Shown: positions 1-5,444 of the stretch, piece after piece | How the letters are laid out: every line of letters starts with the position of its first letter | Position numbering within the stretch: the first letter of the stretch is position 1 | Assembly: GCA_964554015.1 (NCBI GenBank) | Contig: CAZKMO010000196.1 | Coordinates: 1-5,444 of the forward strand | Origin: CAYUAG01 sp964554015 | Lineage (GTDB): Bacteria; Zhuqueibacterota; QNDG01; CAYUAG01 | DNA: 5,444 bases | Reading direction: 5' to 3' | The notes under the pieces: generated by a model | Databases searched by the model: none | What the model was told of the DNA's origin: nothing | The model's input: only the letters and a program-made list of their open reading frames with translations | Made by a program: the position numbers and the translations under genes

Positions 1-167
1 AAAGTAAATCCATCTTTGATGGTCGTACTACCCCCGATATTAATGATGTGAAATCAGTGGCTAAACCTGTTCTACGGCACCGCATCGTCACCAGTTTTAA
101 TGCCGAAGCCGAAAATATAAAATCCATTGATATTATTGAACGTTTGTTAAATAACTTGGAGCATTAA
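1..167 (+). CDS. MoxR-family AAA+ ATPase, C-terminal fragment (5' end outside window)
   Basis: This is the last 54 codons plus TAA of a gene entering from the left; the reading frame begins at base 3 after two bases of a split codon. The translation contains DGRTTPDINDVKSVA followed by PVLRHRI and a final helix ending ERLLNNLEH. That order (a 'GR-x-x-x-x-P-x-D-V' helix, then 'vLrHRi', then an acidic stretch and a short final helix) is characteristic of the C-terminal lid domain of MoxR ATPases. The Walker A, Walker B and sensor motifs lie outside the window, so ATPase competence cannot be judged. MoxR proteins are cytoplasmic AAA+ ATPases thought to act as chaperones in maturing protein complexes, often encoded beside DUF58 or von Willebrand factor A proteins. 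Here the next gene is instead an ion antiporter, 5 bases downstream. The family call is fairly secure; the specific client is unknown. Confidence 0.85.
   Translation, partial: SKSIFDGRTTPDINDVKSVAKPVLRHRIVTSFNAEAENIKSIDIIERLLNNLEH
158..161 (+). promoter_or_regulatory. Shine-Dalgarno GGAG for the antiporter, inside the upstream gene
   Basis: GGAG lies within the last codons of the MoxR-like gene, with 11 bases between it and the ATG at 173. The spacing is a little long, but it is the only purine-rich match nearby and supports this ATG as the start. The placement fits translational coupling of the two genes. Confidence 0.5.
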
Positions 168-172
168 ATTAC

Positions 173-1132
173 ATGGCTGACTGGCACATTGCTCTTTTAA
201 TTCCCTTTTTTATCCTCAATCTTGCCATTCTGGTTAAATCTTCGGACCTTTTTACCAATGCTGCTGAAAAAATCGGTATTAAACTAAAAATTCCCTCTTT
301 TATGGTGGGAGTAACTTTACTGGCTCTGGGAACCTCTCTTCCCGAGTTAATAACCTCCATAATCAGTGTTATAAAAGATTCCTCTGAAATTGTTATTGGA
401 AACGTGACTGGTTCGAACATAACTAATATATTTCTGATTTTAGGATGCTGTGCTGTATACAGCAAAAAAATGAAAATTAACTATAACCTGGAGAAGGTGG
501 ACTTACCCCTGTTGATGGGCTCAGCCTTCTTATTCACCATAATGGTATGGGATGGAAAATTCACGAAATTTGAAGCTATACTTTCCCTTATCGGCTTTGT
601 CATTTATATGATTCAAAGTAGTCAGGCAAATAAAATTCATCTTCTTGTTCATATAAATATCCAGCAAGACATGAAAGAAAGTTCAGCCATCCCTCTCTGG
701 AAACCCTTATTTAAACTCGTATTAAGCGGAATTTTCTTATATTTGGGAGCCAACTATACAGTCCAATCCATTATTTACATATCAGCCAAACTATCGATCG
801 GAAAAGAAATAATATCTGCCAGTGCAGTTGCCCTGGGCACATCTCTTCCGGAACTCATGGTCAGCATAACTGCAGCCAAAAAAGGGAAACCGGAAATGGC
901 AGTTGGTAATATTCTGGGTTCTAATATTTTCAACACCTTTGCGGTCATGGGAATACCGGGATTAATGGGTTCTCTGATTATTCCTCATAGTATAGTAATA
1001 GAAGCAGTACCTATTATGGTTATTGCCACCCTGATTTTTTATTTTCTCACCCTTAAAAAAGAATTAACCAAGTGGGAGGGTTTTATTCTGCTTTTATTTT
1101 ATGTTTTGTTTATTTATTCCCTTTATGGGTAA
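173..1132 (+). CDS. Na+/Ca2+ antiporter, CaCA superfamily (YrbG-like)
   Basis: This is a complete 319-residue integral inner-membrane protein, close to the usual length of bacterial members (about 300-330). It should exchange Na+ for Ca2+, normally exporting Ca2+. The two inverted alpha-repeats are clear: ALGTSLPE at 51-58 with GNVTGSN at 76-82, and ALGTSLPE at 220-227 with GNILGSN at 245-251. Hydrophobic segments fit about ten membrane helices, in two halves of five separated by a polar loop around 150-177. By register with the structurally known archaeal NCX_Mj, E58 and E227 match its paired glutamates E54 and E213, S55/S81/S224/S250 match its serine ligands, and N85 matches N81. N254 falls where NCX_Mj has D240. 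The ATG at 173 is chosen because it is 5 bases after the upstream stop and has GGAG upstream; the hydrophobic first helix starts at once. It probably shares a transcript with the MoxR-like gene. The family is confident; ion preference and K+ dependence are inference. Confidence 0.95.
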   Translation: MADWHIALLIPFFILNLAILVKSSDLFTNAAEKIGIKLKIPSFMVGVTLLALGTSLPELITSIISVIKDSSEIVIGNVTGSNITNIFLILGCCAVYSKKMKINYNLEKVDLPLLMGSAFLFTIMVWDGKFTKFEAILSLIGFVIYMIQSSQANKIHLLVHINIQQDMKESSAIPLWKPLFKLVLSGIFLYLGANYTVQSIIYISAKLSIGKEIISASAVALGTSLPELMVSITAAKKGKPEMAVGNILGSNIFNTFAVMGIPGLMGSLIIPHSIVIEAVPIMVIATLIFYFLTLKKELTKWEGFILLLFYVLFIYSLYG

Positions 1133-1155
1133 TAAGGATAAATTTATATTCTATC

Positions 1156-1227
1156 CCGTTATCTTGTTAATCATTTTAATTCCCTTAATCTTGTTAATCT
1201 AGTAAACCAGGTAAATCCGGGTATACC
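1156..1227. repeat. Degenerate tandem array, exact 9-base period, eight units
   Basis: Read on the plus strand in steps of nine from 1156, the units are ccgttatct, tgttaatca, ttttaattc, ccttaatct, tgttaatct, agtaaacca, ggtaaatcc and gggtatacc. The consensus is roughly TGTTAATCT, with an A-A-T-C core in the middle units and no insertions or deletions in the spacing. The 12-mer ATCTTGTTAATC occurs twice, at 1161-1172 and 1188-1199, 27 bases (three periods) apart. The array fills most of the spacer between two convergent genes, and its last base is the first base of the minus-strand gene's stop codon. Similar TTAATC/TAAATC-type intergenic strings are, from memory, common in FCB-group genomes; I cannot name a formal family or function. 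Confidence 0.65.
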
Positions 1228-4200
1228 TATTTTACCACCATCATTTTCTTATGCAGTATTCTTGACCCTAAATGAGCCTGTAGGATATATATTCCGGAGG
1301 AAAATTGGTAATTGTGGGAATCAGTAATTTTCCAGGGGAGGACATGAACACCTTTCCCAAACCTATCATCAGCAATGATTGATACTATTCTGCCTGAGGT
1401 GTCAATAATTTTAATAGTTACCTTTGCAGTGTGGGGGAGGTAGAAGGTAACTTGCGTTTCAGCATTAAAGGGATTGGGATAGTTCTGATACAAGGCATAG
1501 CTATTAAAGGAAATATTCCAATCTTTAAACACAGAAGTTAACCTGAAAGGACGAGAACAACAGGTTGCATTATTCTTATCTTTAGCTAAAACCCTCCAAT
1601 ATACGGTTGAATGCAGATTAGAAACATTGAGAGTAACATATGATTTAGAAATATTTCTTTGTTCCAGTAATATTTCTTTTTCAAATAAAGAATCTGTTCC
1701 CAGGAATAGATCATAACATACTGTCTCACCATCTACTTCCCTTGATTTTTCCCAGGAAAACTCCAGAAAATCTGTGGTATCAATTATTACCGTTTCATTT
1801 TGGGGATAGAGGAGAGAAAACTCTCCCGGAGGATCATCGACCGGCAAGACTTCCATAATAAAAGTGTCTTGATCTGATACCTGCCATCGGTCACTCACCT
1901 TTACTATTATTGAATCTTTTCCAAACCAGTGTAATCGGGGAATAAAATAAAGTATTAGGGTATCTCTATTATAATCAAGCATAAAATGGGTAGTGTTCTG
2001 AATGCTGAAATCAAGGTCTTTCCCAGAATCCCTAGGATGAGTGACATAATCCTCAACCCTAATCTCATAAACACTATCCTCTTTGATGGTGATATCTGGG
2101 ATATCTGCCATTTCGGGCCCGGGATTAAATTTTGAATTAAAATGTGCTCGGATAGAACTTGGTTGTTTAATACTGTAGAGGAGGGGATTTTCCGAAGAAG
2201 TAACACTGCCGCTCCAGGTGATAAATTCTATCCTATTATTAGAAGGAAACGCTTCCAGTTTAACTTCTTTGTCTAAATCATACCAATCACCCGAAGGTGT
2301 TAACTCCACCCAACCGCTGTCTGGGGGTATAACTATAACCTTAAGGAGATATTGCTCAATCCATTCCGCTCTGAGGAACAAGGGCCCGTTTATACATATA
2401 TTAAATTGGAGATCGGGAATGTACACAGTTCCTGTCCACCCCAAACATCTATACCGTCTGCCAGCAGAATCTGGGGAAATACTGTCAATCGAAACCACCG
2501 CTGTATCACCTAACTGATACCAACCTTCCCCTTTTATGGTTTCTTCTGCATAATCGGACTCCAGATTAAGGTGATATTCAGAATTGAAATACACTGTTAA
2601 CCTCTGGAGTTCATCATCTACTTTCAAGGAATGATGTTTGGCTGCCTCGGTACTCCATTTACTAAAAGTAAATCTACAGGTATCAGCAAAAACCTGAGGA
2701 CTGGGAACATCAATTTCATGCTGTTCACCTGGTTCCCAAAAAAAGACCATGGGTTCTGTATATTCAGCTCCATCCGAAATAATTTTCAATCCTGATGGAA
2801 CAGTAGATATAATGACACTTCCCTTTTTAAACTCTGCTCTCAAATGCATAGGTTCTGATAAAGTCACATTTAATTGTTTATTCTTACTAGTGGTATCCCC
2901 GTTCCAGGAATAAAATCCATATCCATCTTTAATATTTTCAATTACGCTGAAACTGATGGTCTGATCTGCCTCCACCCAGGCACCGGGTTCTCCAAAAGGT
3001 TTAACCTCTCCTCCTTGCACAGGATCAACCACAATATCTACCCAATACTCTTTGTGCCACTCTGCCCTCTGGTTTAGGGGTTCTGTTATCTGAAATAGGG
3101 GATCAGGATCTGATCCGCTGTATCCATTACCACTCCATCTGATAAACCGGGCTCGAACTTCCGGACTGATGGAATCAACCGTGTCCAGGGACAGGTGAAC
3201 CATACTTTGATCATCGTACCATTTCTCTCCCTGAGGATTACCGTATTCAGATTCAATTTCTACAAAAAACTGAGTTTTCCAGTCAGCTGTTTCTGTAATT
3301 GGATTGCTCATAACAACTACCGTATCAGGAAAAGCACCGGTATATGACCCATCTCCGGTTCCCTGCCACTGGATAAAAATATATCTGATGCCCTGTTCTT
3401 CACTTTCCAGAGTATCAATACTAATATGAACTGTGTCACCTTCCTGGTACCATCCCTGTCCCAGGGGGGAATCATACTCGGAATCCAGGGTAAGTAAATA
3501 CTCCTTTTGCCATACTGCGGACAGTTCCACCGGAGTATTCATAGCCAGGGTTATGGATGTGTCCTGATCAGAGATAATTTTTTCTCCCTTTCCCTGCCAG
3601 CCCAGAAAAGACTTTCTTACCCCTTCCTCAATCTGAATAACTAAAGGAAGGGTTAGGGTAATCTCCCTGCCTTCTTCATACCATCCGGAACAACTATCTA
3701 AGTCCGTACCGGTGGATACCTCTAACCTGAAATTTTTATCCCATTTAATTATTTCCGTAATGGAAGTATCCATACACACTGATGTATCCTGGACCGAACC
3801 AGTATACGATCCGGCCCCAATACCAATCCAGTTATGAAAAAGATACTGGGTGGTCCGGGCAGAATCCTGTACCAGAGAATCTGCTGAGATAGGAACCACC
3901 GAACCTGGAAAAAAACTTTGCTCTGAAACCGGATTAATCCGGGAGCTGTCAATGATGGTTAAACAGTACTGTAAGATAAAAATACCAATATCAGACCTGG
4001 TATGGTCAGCATCCGGGGGAGCATCCGGATACCCTGCATTAATACAGGGCGAATTTGCTTTTACTTGAAAATTGTAATTATCCGGATCAACAAATAAGGG
4101 ATCATCTTTCACCAATCCTTCCCCATACCCTTTGTGTTGGATGCAATTATATAAACTGATGGCCTTGGCGGCATCTCCATACTGCTCAACCTTACTGGTA

Positions 4201-5186
4201 TGATTATATAAATCGGTAAAAAATTTCCTTTTGGTGTTTCCCCACAGAATTGAATTCACCACAATTGGCTTATCGCATATAGTTGGATTAAAATCAATCT
4301 CAATTCCCTTGGATTTATTAGGAAGTATATCGCAGTAATTGAAACATACAATGTTATGGGCAAATAGGACTTCTGAAGTGTGTATAACCACAGCTCCGCA
4401 GGTAGCAGAATTATGGTGAATTATATTCCTCTCAATAATAGGTGTATATTCTTCCATTCTCTGATAATCATGCCTTCCCCAAGCAGCAATACCACTGCCA
4501 CTGGCAGCTTTATTGTTATAAATATGATTATTCCTAATAATAGAAAACCAGCTCCAGGTTCGAATACCACCTCCTACAAAATTATCAGCTAATTGATGTT
4601 TAGGAGTATTATAAAAACCACAATTTCTAATGGTAAATCCATCAATCAGTGTTTTATGATTCATGGTCACTCCACTGGGACCCTGGGAGCCCGGGCCATC
4701 TTTATTCCGGATTATGGTTTCATGTTCCAAATAATTTCTCTCATCCAATTTACTTTCCATACCGGAAAAACCACCAAAAACCATTATTCCTGAGGCAATA
4801 ATAATGGGATTATATATACCGCTTGCAACCCATATCCACCCTTCTTCTTCATTGTTTTCCAGATAATCAATTGCAGGCTGAATATCATTAAAAGCATTAT
4901 ACCAGGAACTGCCATCACCGGATCCGGAAGCATTCTTATCCACATATACCCGAGGATAGTTTGATTCCTCTTTCAAAAGAATACCCAGTATTTGATCTTT
5001 GACCTGCATTCTCTCTTTTACACTTCCTTCTTTAATTGCTTTTCCCAGATCCAACACCCTCTCCCACTTGGAAACGTATTCTTGTCGATATACAGATTTT
5101 CTTTGAGGAAAAAGATCCTGCTTTCCCAAAATTAAAACACATCCCACAATCAAAAGAATTTTTATAGATTTATTCATTAACTGCAT
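1227..5186 (-). CDS. Type IX secretion cargo: beta-helix, InlB-like repeats, cadherin/Ig-like, FN3-like, sorting domain
   Basis: This 1319-residue protein is predicted to be exported by Sec and then the type IX system, to the cell surface or medium. Residues 1-28 form a signal peptide (K6 and K9, then a hydrophobic core at 8-20). Residues 29-77 are a charged, helical-looking linker. Residues 79-403 are a right-handed parallel beta-helix. It opens with YVDKNASGSGDGSSW, continues with IWVASGIYNP and Asn-rich turns (IIRNNHIYNN, IIERNIIHHN), and closes with DPLFVDPDNYNFQV and SPCINAG. Residues 406-1020 hold eight InlB-B-like repeats. Residues 1022-1119 are cadherin/Ig-like (IPDITIKEDSVYEI, WFGKDSIIVKVSDR, VDDPP) and 1121-1218 are FN3-like (LEFSWEKS, VYWRVLAKD). 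Residues 1230-1319 are the sorting domain. The likely role is adhesion or glycan binding; no lyase catalytic residues could be assigned. The mature part has 16 cysteines, 10 of them within residues 189-499. Met1 is taken as the start, but Met4 is equally possible, since neither has a Shine-Dalgarno. The gene is intact and ends in TAG. Confidence 0.93.
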   Translation of the reverse strand: MQLMNKSIKILLIVGCVLILGKQDLFPQRKSVYRQEYVSKWERVLDLGKAIKEGSVKERMQVKDQILGILLKEESNYPRVYVDKNASGSGDGSSWYNAFNDIQPAIDYLENNEEEGWIWVASGIYNPIIIASGIMVFGGFSGMESKLDERNYLEHETIIRNKDGPGSQGPSGVTMNHKTLIDGFTIRNCGFYNTPKHQLADNFVGGGIRTWSWFSIIRNNHIYNNKAASGSGIAAWGRHDYQRMEEYTPIIERNIIHHNSATCGAVVIHTSEVLFAHNIVCFNYCDILPNKSKGIEIDFNPTICDKPIVVNSILWGNTKRKFFTDLYNHTSKVEQYGDAAKAISLYNCIQHKGYGEGLVKDDPLFVDPDNYNFQVKANSPCINAGYPDAPPDADHTRSDIGIFILQYCLTIIDSSRINPVSEQSFFPGSVVPISADSLVQDSARTTQYLFHNWIGIGAGSYTGSVQDTSVCMDTSITEIIKWDKNFRLEVSTGTDLDSCSGWYEEGREITLTLPLVIQIEEGVRKSFLGWQGKGEKIISDQDTSITLAMNTPVELSAVWQKEYLLTLDSEYDSPLGQGWYQEGDTVHISIDTLESEEQGIRYIFIQWQGTGDGSYTGAFPDTVVVMSNPITETADWKTQFFVEIESEYGNPQGEKWYDDQSMVHLSLDTVDSISPEVRARFIRWSGNGYSGSDPDPLFQITEPLNQRAEWHKEYWVDIVVDPVQGGEVKPFGEPGAWVEADQTISFSVIENIKDGYGFYSWNGDTTSKNKQLNVTLSEPMHLRAEFKKGSVIISTVPSGLKIISDGAEYTEPMVFFWEPGEQHEIDVPSPQVFADTCRFTFSKWSTEAAKHHSLKVDDELQRLTVYFNSEYHLNLESDYAEETIKGEGWYQLGDTAVVSIDSISPDSAGRRYRCLGWTGTVYIPDLQFNICINGPLFLRAEWIEQYLLKVIVIPPDSGWVELTPSGDWYDLDKEVKLEAFPSNNRIEFITWSGSVTSSENPLLYSIKQPSSIRAHFNSKFNPGPEMADIPDITIKEDSVYEIRVEDYVTHPRDSGKDLDFSIQNTTHFMLDYNRDTLILYFIPRLHWFGKDSIIVKVSDRWQVSDQDTFIMEVLPVDDPPGEFSLLYPQNETVIIDTTDFLEFSWEKSREVDGETVCYDLFLGTDSLFEKEILLEQRNISKSYVTLNVSNLHSTVYWRVLAKDKNNATCCSRPFRLTSVFKDWNISFNSYALYQNYPNPFNAETQVTFYLPHTAKVTIKIIDTSGRIVSIIADDRFGKGVHVLPWKITDSHNYQFSSGIYILQAHLGSRILHKKMMVVK
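1230..1499 (-). other. T9SS type A C-terminal sorting domain
   Basis: The last 90 residues (1230-1319) begin YALYQNYPNPFN and proceed through VTFYLPHTAKVTIKIID, SGRIV, SSGIYILQAHLGS and a basic end KKMMVVK. This is the classic layout of the type A sorting domain (Por secretion tail, FlgD-Ig-like fold). In Bacteroidota the domain directs cargo through the outer-membrane T9SS translocon and is removed by PorU, often with attachment to A-LPS. No T9SS machinery gene lies in the window, so the system itself is inferred to be elsewhere in the genome. Confidence 0.9.
2127..3971 (-). repeat. Eight tandem InlB-B-like repeat domains of about 75 residues
   Basis: This covers residues 406-1020 of the surface protein, divided by me as 406-486, 487-563, 564-640, 641-714, 715-789, 790-871, 872-946 and 947-1020. 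The shared frame is a short strand, 'GWY-x-x-G-D-T' or an equivalent, a strand, an aromatic pair before 'W-x-G', and a terminal 'A-x-W' or 'A-x-F' with a final aromatic. This matches the divergent InlB B-repeat family seen in bacterial surface proteins. Three subtypes are mixed. Repeats 1-4 and 7 mostly carry the GWY/KWY type, with repeat 1 the most divergent. Repeats 5 and 8 are of the 'G-x-V-x-P/L-x-P' type (GGEVKPFGEPGAW, GWVELTPSGDWY). Repeat 6 carries PSGLKIISDGAEYTEP followed by FFWEPGEQHEI. The DNA is diverged between copies, so this is an old array rather than a recently expanded one. Confidence 0.8.
4216..4952 (-). other. Right-handed parallel beta-helix domain, main body
   Basis: This covers residues 79-323 of the surface protein. 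The entry motif Y-V-D-K-N-x-S-G-S-G-D-G-S-S-W is typical of secreted beta-helix proteins of the DUF1565/PbH1 type. It is followed by successive short strands ending in Asn-rich turns, such as LIDGFTIRNC (180-189), SIIRNNHIYNN (215-225), PIIERNIIHHN (249-259) and PIVVNSILWGN (307-317). The closing part of the fold continues to about residue 403 with the signatures DPLFVDP and SPCINAG. Relatives include polysaccharide lyases and non-catalytic binding proteins. The fold is confident, but an enzymatic activity is not supported. Confidence 0.8.
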
Positions 5187-5277
5187 TTAAATTTTTTTTC
5201 ATTCTATAAAATCTAAAAAACTATTATGTTTTAAAGTACATTATGGTTTTTTTATACTTGATGGCTATTATTTCTGG
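5187..5277 (-). other. AT-rich leader between two same-strand genes; no clear promoter or terminator
   Basis: These 91 bases separate the stop of the right-edge gene from the ATG of the surface protein. The region is rich in A and T runs. Read on the minus strand, it ends with GAAAAAAAATTTAA directly before the ATG and has no Shine-Dalgarno. I looked for a -35/-10 pair and for the Bacteroidota-type TTTG / TAnnTTTG pair and found neither. The best hairpin is only a five-base AAAAC/GTTTT stem (5217-5221 with 5228-5232), too weak to call a terminator. Whether the two genes share a transcript is undecided. Confidence 0.4.
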
Positions 5278-5444
5278 TTAATCATTATTTTGAGGGATAG
5301 TAGTTCTTTTTTCAAACAATAATTCATAATAGGCCCGGATGAGTTTCTGAAATTGCTTTGTATACCCTTCTTCCGGAAGCCTGAGTATATCCTCCTGTAT
5401 CCGTTGCTCCATTTTACTGGCCTCAAAATTCATAGCTTCCGGAC
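5278..5444 (-). CDS. Unidentified protein, C-terminal fragment (5' end outside window)
   Basis: A minus-strand frame stays open from the right edge to a TAA at 5278-5280, giving 54 residues after two bases of a split codon. The end of the protein is charged and helical-looking: an amphipathic stretch (NFEASKMEQRIQEDILRL) is followed by PEEGYTKQFQKLIRAYYELL and a polar tail ending TTIPQNND. The pattern 'P...Y...F..LIR.YY..L' resembles the closing helix of large membrane proteins often found in MoxR/BatA-type clusters (for example the DUF4175 kind), where a 'P-x-x-Y-x-x-L-V-x-x-Y-F-x-x-L' ending is common. That resemblance is from memory and rests on few residues, so no function is assigned. 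The other two minus-strand frames meet stops soon after the right edge, which supports this one as coding. Confidence 0.6.
   Translation of the reverse strand, partial: PEAMNFEASKMEQRIQEDILRLPEEGYTKQFQKLIRAYYELLFEKRTTIPQNND

Noticed and set aside
169..465. Minus-strand open frame of 98 codons opposite the antiporter.
   Set aside because: It is a shadow of the antiporter, which has clear family motifs in the same stretch; the shadow shows no recognisable domain.
1210..1236. Hairpin GGTAAA...TTTACC with the inner palindrome GGTATACC, as a terminator between the convergent genes.
   Set aside because: The stem is only six AT-rich pairs with a 15-base loop and no T-run on either side. It is explained as well by chance within the 9-base-period array.
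2218..2517. Plus-strand open frame of 99 codons opposite the large surface protein, and similar smaller ones at 2874-3077, 3850-4068, 4380-4592 and 4593-4793.
   Set aside because: All lie antisense to well-supported repeats or beta-helix coding sequence and show no domain of their own.
5136..5153. Lipobox-like LIVGC at residues 12-16 of the surface protein, suggesting a lipoprotein.
   Set aside because: The hydrophobic run before the Cys is very short and continues after it (VLIL), so an ordinary signal peptide core fits better. The C-terminal T9SS sorting domain gives the protein another route to the surface.
1227..5186. Polysaccharide lyase activity for the beta-helix protein.
   Set aside because: The fold is shared with lyases, but I could not place a catalytic Lys/Arg or Ca2+-site pattern, and many T9SS beta-helix proteins have no demonstrated enzymatic role.
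5217..5232. AAAAC/GTTTT inverted repeat in the leader, as a terminator of the right-edge gene.
   Set aside because: A five-base AT-rich stem in AT-rich DNA is expected by chance.

Overview
This window looks like a piece of an AT-rich chromosome from the Fibrobacterota-Chlorobiota-Bacteroidota (FCB) superphylum or a related candidate phylum, such as Calditrichota, Marinimicrobia, Cloacimonadota or Ignavibacteria. The main evidence is a 1319-residue secreted protein ending in a YPNPFN-type type IX secretion (T9SS) sorting domain. Its start also lacks a Shine-Dalgarno sequence, which is common in that group. The exact phylum cannot be fixed from this sequence.

Layout: (1) 1-167, plus strand: the last 54 codons of a MoxR-family AAA+ ATPase. 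(2) 173-1132, plus strand: a complete Na+/Ca2+ antiporter of the CaCA superfamily (YrbG-like), 5 bases after the ATPase stop and so probably co-transcribed. (3) 1133-1226: a short spacer between convergent genes, mostly filled by a degenerate array with an exact 9-base period (1156-1227) that touches the stop codon of the next gene. (4) 1227-5186, minus strand: the large T9SS cargo. In order it has a signal peptide, a charged linker, a right-handed beta-helix, eight InlB-B-like repeats, a cadherin/Ig-like domain, a fibronectin-III-like domain and the C-terminal sorting domain. (5) 5187-5277: an AT-rich leader with no clear promoter or terminator. (6) 5278-5444, minus strand: the last 54 codons of an unidentified protein that runs off the right edge.

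The ATPase and antiporter form one transcription unit. It runs head-on into the unit holding the surface protein and perhaps the unidentified upstream gene. No functional link between the two units can be shown from sequence. The window has no recognisable RNA gene, CRISPR array, insertion sequence or phage gene, and I found no convincing evidence of a wholly new system. The points most worth following up are the 9-base-period array and the mosaic repeat architecture of the surface protein.
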